In this document: piece after piece, positions 60,043-64,000 of the stretch
Layout: each line of letters begins with the position of its first letter
How positions within the stretch are numbered: the first letter of the stretch is position 1
From: Pseudopelobacter sp964542535
GTDB lineage: Bacteria; Desulfobacterota; Desulfuromonadia; Geobacterales; Pseudopelobacteraceae
Direction: 5' to 3'
NCBI GenBank assembly: GCA_964542535.1
Contig: CAZIUE010000014.1
Location: forward strand, 1-64,000
DNA length: 64,000 bases
Notes under the pieces: generated by a model
What the model saw: only the letters and a program-made list of their open reading frames with translations
What the model was told of the DNA's origin: nothing
The model's database searches: none
Position numbers and translations under genes: made by a program

Positions 60043-60803
60043 CGGGCGACCTTCCCCAGTGGCGCCAGGTAGAGGGCGAACTCCTCATCTCCGTCCAGCC
60101 CCAGCAGTTCGTCCACCAGGATCTGGTCGTAGGCGGCGATGGCGCAGATGCCGCAGCCGATGGCCTCGCACGCCAGGTAGAGGTTCTGGCAGACATGGCC
60201 GGCATCCAGCGCGATCACCTTGTAGGAGGCGTCTCCGTAGCGCCATTCGGTGCGTTCAGGGATGGCGGCCCAGATGAAGGTCACCGCCGCCCGGCCGGCG
60301 AAGCTCTGGCCGCGGGCTGCCGCCATCAGACGCAGCTCCAGGCTCTCCACGCTTCTCTCATGCACCAGGGAGTGGTCAAGCGGAAGGTAGCGGTAGATGC
60401 CGTTTTCCAGACCTTCCACCCGCATGACAGCCAGATAGGTCTCCAGGGGGTGGCGACAGCCGGCGGAGGGGACCGTCCTCAGGATTGCCGCCGGGTGAAG
60501 CTCCTGCCGCACCCCTTGGGTGGCCCAGAGGAGAAAACCCAACTCGTCCAGGGAGAGTGAACCGCTCGTGAACTTTCGGCGGCTTTCGCGGCCGGCCATG
60601 GCGGTGACCAGGTCGCAGGGGGGAAGCGACCACGACTCCCGATTTGGCAGGGGGATGATCCTGGCGTTGGGGGGCGCCGGTTTCTGGGGCAGGGGCGGGC
60701 GGATTCCGCGGGACTGGGCCGTTGTCCGGAAGTCCACCTCGTCCCGGATCAGGTCGGTCAGGAAGTACCTGCCGCTCTCTCTGGTTATCGGATGTCTCTT
60801 CAT
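60039..60803 (-). CDS. SagB/nitroreductase-family oxidoreductase
   Basis: 254 residues from ATG 60803 (GAGGGAG upstream). FMN-dependent nitroreductase fold of the SagB type: SRRKFTSGSLSLDELGFLLWATQGVR, RTVPSAGCRHPLETYLAVMRVEGLENGIYRYLPLDHSL and the C-terminal LDAGHVCQNLYLACEAIGCGICAIAAYDQ. SagB-like enzymes oxidise azolines in RiPP pathways, but a stand-alone branch occurs widely with unknown role; no cyclodehydratase or precursor is nearby, so it belongs to that branch. Cys-rich region may bind no metal. Confidence 0.85.
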   Translation of the reverse strand: MKRHPITRESGRYFLTDLIRDEVDFRTTAQSRGIRPPLPQKPAPPNARIIPLPNRESWSLPPCDLVTAMAGRESRRKFTSGSLSLDELGFLLWATQGVRQELHPAAILRTVPSAGCRHPLETYLAVMRVEGLENGIYRYLPLDHSLVHERSVESLELRLMAAARGQSFAGRAAVTFIWAAIPERTEWRYGDASYKVIALDAGHVCQNLYLACEAIGCGICAIAAYDQILVDELLGLDGDEEFALYLAPLGKVAR

Positions 60804-60856
60804 CGGCAACTCCCTCTCGGATTCACACTATCGGCAGTCTGTGTCGCTCCGTTATC

Positions 60857-61714
60857 TCAATGCATTACAACGCTACACAACCGGTTCTTCCCTGACTTTT
60901 TGGCTTCGTACATGACCTGGTCAGCCTGCCGGATCATGTATTCAACCGATTCAGGCGCTGTGGCGTAGGTAACCATTCCAATACTGAAAGTAACCGGCCA
61001 CTTTGTCTCAACGGCATCCGCAAGTTCACGTTTCAGCTTTCTGCCAACAACCTGAGCGGCATCGTTTGCGGCTGCGGGAAGCAGCACGCTGAATTCATCG
61101 CCACCCAGTCGTGCCACGGTATCGATTTCCCGGATCTGATGCCTGATGGTTGAGGCAACCGCAATCAGAAGCATATCTCCCTCATCATGCCCCTGGGTAT
61201 CGTTAACGGTTTTAAAGTTGTCAACATCAATGTACATAACCGTGAATGGTTCAGATGTCCGGTGAGCCCTGACGATCTCCGCATTGGCCACCTCATAGAA
61301 AAGGCGCCGGTTTGCTATACCGGTCAAAGGATCTATTCTGGATGTCTTTTCAGAGGCATCAAGTAACGCTTTCAAAGAGGAAATTACAACGACGGCAAAA
61401 AGAAAATGGGTCAGTTCAACCAGATCGTTCCAGAAAATTGACAGTGGATAGTCATCGGTATATTCCCGAGAGGCGATAGCAGCGATAAACCAGACAACAG
61501 TGCCCGCACCTGACAGAAGAAGTGCCGATTTCCTTCCTTGATACCAAGCACTTGCAACGATGAGGACCAGATAAAAAATTGAAAAAGAGTAATCAGATCC
61601 AGTGAAATAGTCAAAAAAACCTATGATCCCGAGACCGATGAGCGCCAGGCCGGTTAACAGCCATGCCGGCAGAAGTTCGATTTTCCTGTTTATTTCTTGA
61701 AGAGCCTGTCTCAA
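60857..61714 (-). CDS. Membrane diguanylate cyclase
   Basis: 285 residues. About four membrane helices in the first 115 residues (LLTGLALIGLGIIGFF, FSIFYLVLIVASAWY, LLLSGAGTVVWFIAAIAS, LTHFLFAVVVISSLKALL), then a GGDEF domain (RIDPLTGIANRRLF, DVDNFKTVNDTQGHDEGD, RLGGDEFSVLL). The active GGDEF is intact, and there is no RxxD I-site five residues before it (IDTVARLGGDEF has none), so product inhibition may be weak. TTG start is the only in-frame one with a ribosome site (AGAGGA). Confidence 0.9.
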   Translation of the reverse strand: MRQALQEINRKIELLPAWLLTGLALIGLGIIGFFDYFTGSDYSFSIFYLVLIVASAWYQGRKSALLLSGAGTVVWFIAAIASREYTDDYPLSIFWNDLVELTHFLFAVVVISSLKALLDASEKTSRIDPLTGIANRRLFYEVANAEIVRAHRTSEPFTVMYIDVDNFKTVNDTQGHDEGDMLLIAVASTIRHQIREIDTVARLGGDEFSVLLPAAANDAAQVVGRKLKRELADAVETKWPVTFSIGMVTYATAPESVEYMIRQADQVMYEAKKSGKNRLCSVVMH

Positions 61715-61823
61715 ACGGTTAAATCCTCTTTCACTGCATTGTCATACCACTTTCCGCAATCGATTTTCAGAACACATCAGGCTGTTTTGATACAGAGACA
61801 AACCCCCATCCGCACGTTTTTTC

Positions 61824-61875
61824 AGAAAAACCAAGGGCGCGCTGCCAGTGGGAATCCCTCCGGCAACACGCCCTT
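61824..61875 (-). terminator. Rho-independent terminator of moaC-mogA
   Basis: 14-position stem AAGGGCGCGCTGCC (61833-61846) with GGCAACACGCCCTT (61862-61875) including two G-T pairs, followed on the minus strand by TTTTT (plus 61825-61830). Confidence 0.8.
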
Positions 61876-61916
61876 GATCCTAGTATGAAAGATCTGAAGC
61901 AGAATGGGACTTCACC

Positions 61917-62414
61917 TCACCGGTCGAACCTGCCGCCGCAGTCGCTCTGGTCCCCCCGGATCTTCTCCACGGCATGGCCAACCACCGGCCAGACCGCCTC
62001 CAGGTTCTCCCGCGCCCCCTTGGGGCTCCCCGGCAGGTTGATGATCAACGTTCCACCGCGAATGGCGCCCACGGCCCGGGACAGGGAGGCCATGACGGTC
62101 TTCTCCATGCTTTTAAGCCGCATCAGCTCGCCGATCCCCGGTATCAGCCGATCCGCCACCTCCATGGTGGCTTCGGGTGTAACGTCCCTCGGCGAGACGC
62201 CGGTGCCGCCGGTGGTCAGGATCAGGTCGGCCAGATCGGAATCCGCCCACTCGCGCAACGTGGCCACGATGGTGTCCAGGTCGTCGGGGATGATGAGGGA
62301 ACGCACCGTCTCCACCCCCTGCCCGGCCAGCCAACTCGCCAGGGCCGGGCCGCTCTCGTCAACCCGTTCCCCCCTCGATCCCTTGTCGCTCAGGGTCAGG
62401 ATCGCGGCCCTCAT
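61917..62414 (-). CDS. mogA: Molybdopterin adenylyltransferase
   Basis: 165 residues, MogA/MoaB fold: AAILTLSDKGSRGERVDESGPAL, the TTGGTGVSPRDVTPEATMEV loop (TGGTG nucleotide/phosphate site) and GGTLIINLPGSPKGARENLEAV with the second Asn-Pro-Gly-Ser motif. It adenylylates molybdopterin before metal insertion. Overlaps moaC by four bases; operon ends at the terminator at 61824. Confidence 0.93.
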   Translation of the reverse strand: MRAAILTLSDKGSRGERVDESGPALASWLAGQGVETVRSLIIPDDLDTIVATLREWADSDLADLILTTGGTGVSPRDVTPEATMEVADRLIPGIGELMRLKSMEKTVMASLSRAVGAIRGGTLIINLPGSPKGARENLEAVWPVVGHAVEKIRGDQSDCGGRFDR

Positions 62415-62893
62415 TGTCCCTCCTCCCGGCGGAACACGCCGCTCTTTCCACCCTCCTTGTAGAGGAGCCGGATATCACCGACGGTGATGGACTTGTCGCT
62501 CCCCTTGCACATGTCGTAGATGGTCAGAGCCGCCAGGGAGGCGCCGGTCATGGCCTCCATCTCCACGCCGGTGCGCTCCAGTGCCCGCACCGTGCAGCGC
62601 ACCTCGATGGTGCCGGTCTGGTCGTCCAGCTCATAATCCACGGCAACGGAATGGAGCGCAAGGGGATGGGAGAGCGGGATCAGGTCCGGGGTCTTCTTGG
62701 CCGCCATGATGCCGGCCAGGCGCGCCACCCCCAGCACATCCCCCTTGGCCACGCCCCCCCCACGGATAGCTGCCAGGAGTTCGGGCGACATGACCACCCG
62801 GGCCGCCGCCACCGCCGTGCGCAGGGTCGGCTGCTTGTGGCTCACATCCACCATCACGGCATTGCCGGATTCATCGAAATGATTGAAATTCAT
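62411..62893 (-). CDS. moaC: Cyclic pyranopterin monophosphate synthase
   Basis: 160 residues from ATG 62893 (GAGGA upstream). Seen: MVDVSHKQPTLRTAVA, GDVLGVARLAGIMAAKKTPDLIPLSHPLAL and EVRCTVRALERTGVEMEAMTGASLAALTIYDMCK, the MoaC signatures with the catalytic Lys/His region. It completes the first step of molybdenum-cofactor synthesis started by MoaA. moaA is not in the window. A palindromic repeat lies between its start and pilT. Confidence 0.95.
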   Translation of the reverse strand: MNFNHFDESGNAVMVDVSHKQPTLRTAVAAARVVMSPELLAAIRGGGVAKGDVLGVARLAGIMAAKKTPDLIPLSHPLALHSVAVDYELDDQTGTIEVRCTVRALERTGVEMEAMTGASLAALTIYDMCKGSDKSITVGDIRLLYKEGGKSGVFRREEGQ

Positions 62894-62935
62894 GATTATC
62901 CTCATGGTCCTGAAGGGACATATATTTTGTGTGCC

Positions 62936-62992
62936 GCCCACCCCATCCCCACCCTACCCCTCCCCTTAAAAGGGGAGGCTGGGAGGGGAAAT
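62936..62992 (-). repeat. Intergenic palindromic repeat D
   Basis: Perfect stem CCTCCCCTT (62959-62967) with AAGGGGAGG (62970-62978) and the arm CCCCATCCCCACCCTACCCC to its left. It is the intergenic example of the family present inside pfaC (copies A-C), lying between pilT and moaC. Confidence 0.8.
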
Positions 62993-63000
62993 AGGTTAAG

Positions 63001-64000
63001 CTACTCCGCCGGGCCGCTGCCGGCCGGCAGGTACTGCTCGAACTGTTTCTTGTCGATGGCGCAGCGGTAGGCTTCTTCCGGGTTGACCTTCTTGGTCTTC
63101 AGCAGGTCCAGCAGATGCTGGTCCATGAGCTGCATGCCGTCCTTCTTGGCGGTCTGGATGATGGAGGGAATCTGGAAGGTCTTGGCTTCGCGGATCAGGT
63201 TGCCGATGGCAGGGGTGCCGAGCATGATCTCGAAGGCGGCCACACGCCCCTTCCCCTCGGCGGTCTTGAGCAGCTGCTGGCAGACCACCCCCCTGAGCGA
63301 CTCGGAGAGCATGGCCCGCACCTGCTGCTGCTGTTCGGTGGGAAAGACGTCGATGATACGGTCGATGGTCTTGGCGGCCGTGTTGGTATGCAGGGTGCCG
63401 AACACCAGGTGCCCGGTCTCGGCGGCGCTCATGGCAAGCTGGATGGTCTCCAGGTCGCGCATCTCCCCCACCAGGATGATGTCCGGGTCCTCCCGCAGGG
63501 CCGCCTTGAGGGCCGCGGAGAAGCTCATGGTGTGCTCGCCGATCTGGCGCTGGTTGAGCAGCGACTGCTTGTTCTCGTGGATGAACTCCAGCGGGTCCTC
63601 CAGGGTGAGGATATGCTCCTTGCGGGTGGAGTTGATGTGGTCGATGAGGGCGGCCAGGGTGGTGGATTTGCCCGAACCGGTGGGGCCGGTGACCAGGACC
63701 AGCCCCTTCTTGAAGTTGGTCATGCGCCGCACCCCGTCCGGCAGGTTCAGGTCGTCGGCGGAGAGGACCTTGCCCGGTATGATGCGGAAGACCGCGGCGA
63801 TGCCCCGGTGCTGCATGAGGATGTTGCCGCGGAAGCGCGCCAGGTCGGGAACGGCATAGGCGAAGTCCAGATCCTTGGTCTCTTCGAACTGATGCTTCTG
63901 CTTTTCGTTCAATATCTCGAACAGGATGGAGCGCAGTTCATCATGCCCCAGGGATTTGAAGTTGAGCCGGACCATTTCGCCGTGCAGGCGGAAGATGGGC
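63001..64000 (-). CDS. pilT: Twitching motility ATPase PilT, 5' end cut by the window
   Basis: The last 333 residues or so of a PilT-type retraction ATPase. Seen: Walker A GPTGSGKST, Asp box TLEDPLEFIH, Walker B AALREDPDIILVGEMRDLETI, His box GHLVFGTLHTNTAAKTIDRIIDVFP and AIRNLIREAKTFQIPS-like AIGNLIREAKTFQIPS near the end. The frame continues through 64000 with PIFRLHGEMVRL, so the true start lies outside. PilT disassembles type IV pili. Note FKSLGHDELR at about 63960, normal for the family. Confidence 0.93.
   Translation of the reverse strand, partial: PIFRLHGEMVRLNFKSLGHDELRSILFEILNEKQKHQFEETKDLDFAYAVPDLARFRGNILMQHRGIAAVFRIIPGKVLSADDLNLPDGVRRMTNFKKGLVLVTGPTGSGKSTTLAALIDHINSTRKEHILTLEDPLEFIHENKQSLLNQRQIGEHTMSFSAALKAALREDPDIILVGEMRDLETIQLAMSAAETGHLVFGTLHTNTAAKTIDRIIDVFPTEQQQQVRAMLSESLRGVVCQQLLKTAEGKGRVAAFEIMLGTPAIGNLIREAKTFQIPSIIQTAKKDGMQLMDQHLLDLLKTKKVNPEEAYRCAIDKKQFEQYLPAGSGPAE

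Noticed and set aside
60039..60803. SagB-like gene as part of a thiazole/oxazole peptide cluster
   Set aside because: No cyclodehydratase, precursor or exporter nearby; neighbours are a GIY-YIG gene and yaeQ.

Overview
The window reads as a chromosomal segment of a GC-rich anaerobic deltaproteobacterium of the Geobacter/Pelobacter type. This is inferred from gene content (GatCAB, RimO, LolA, YajQ, DksA-like protein, PilT, CheA/CheW/MCP, sigma-54 activators, PocR-type sensors, 2-oxoacid:acceptor oxidoreductase, butanediol/acetoin-type dehydrogenase); no database search was run. One run of 100 N (19006-19105) shows it comes from a draft assembly.

Layout. 1-12.4 kb is housekeeping: a gene start leaving the left edge, rplM-rpsI on the minus strand with its own promoter and terminator, divergent gatC-gatA-gatB followed by cheY-cheA-lolA-yajQ, a CsgG-family lipoprotein-like gene, rimO, a DksA/TraR zinc-finger gene and a convergent, overlapping DUF362/ferredoxin gene. 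12.6-13.0 kb holds tRNA-Lys(TTT), tRNA-Lys(CTT) and tRNA-Glu(TTC). A 3' remnant of a serine recombinase abuts and runs into tRNA-Glu, an integration scar.

13.9-31.8 kb is the highlight: a three-gene polyunsaturated-fatty-acid-type (Pfa) synthase in the order pfaD (ER) - pfaA (KS-AT-ACPn-KR-DH) - pfaC (KS-CLF-AT-four FabA-like hotdogs), followed by oleA and oleB of head-to-head olefin synthesis and a small unknown gene. The other half of the ole pathway, oleC-oleD, lies at 45.0-47.6 kb in one operon with an Sfp-type phosphopantetheinyl transferase (the PfaE role). Together these give every enzyme expected to make a polyunsaturated acyl chain, activate its carrier proteins, condense two acyl chains, reduce the product, close a beta-lactone and decarboxylate it to a long-chain polyene hydrocarbon. 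The ACP repeat region is where the assembly breaks, so the ACP number is unknown. GC-rich palindromic repeats sit in frame inside pfaC interdomain linkers.

31.8-44.7 kb, between the two ole halves, is entirely on the minus strand: cheW, mcp, a small Os1348/NHLP-like protein, an NtrC-type regulator, an AcoR-type sigma-54 activator, a butanediol/acetoin-type SDR with a good sigma-54 promoter, a PocR-domain protein, a double UspA protein, an AIM24-like protein, a TerB-like protein and two secreted proteins of unknown function.

48.9-64 kb: an aspartase/fumarase family lyase, a PocR-PAS-PAS hybrid histidine kinase, a two-gene 2-oxoacid oxidoreductase, an overlapping operon of symporter, L,D-transpeptidase and VanX-type D-Ala-D-Ala dipeptidase, yaeQ, a SagB-like nitroreductase overlapping a GIY-YIG gene, a membrane diguanylate cyclase, moaC-mogA, and a pilT gene running off the right edge.
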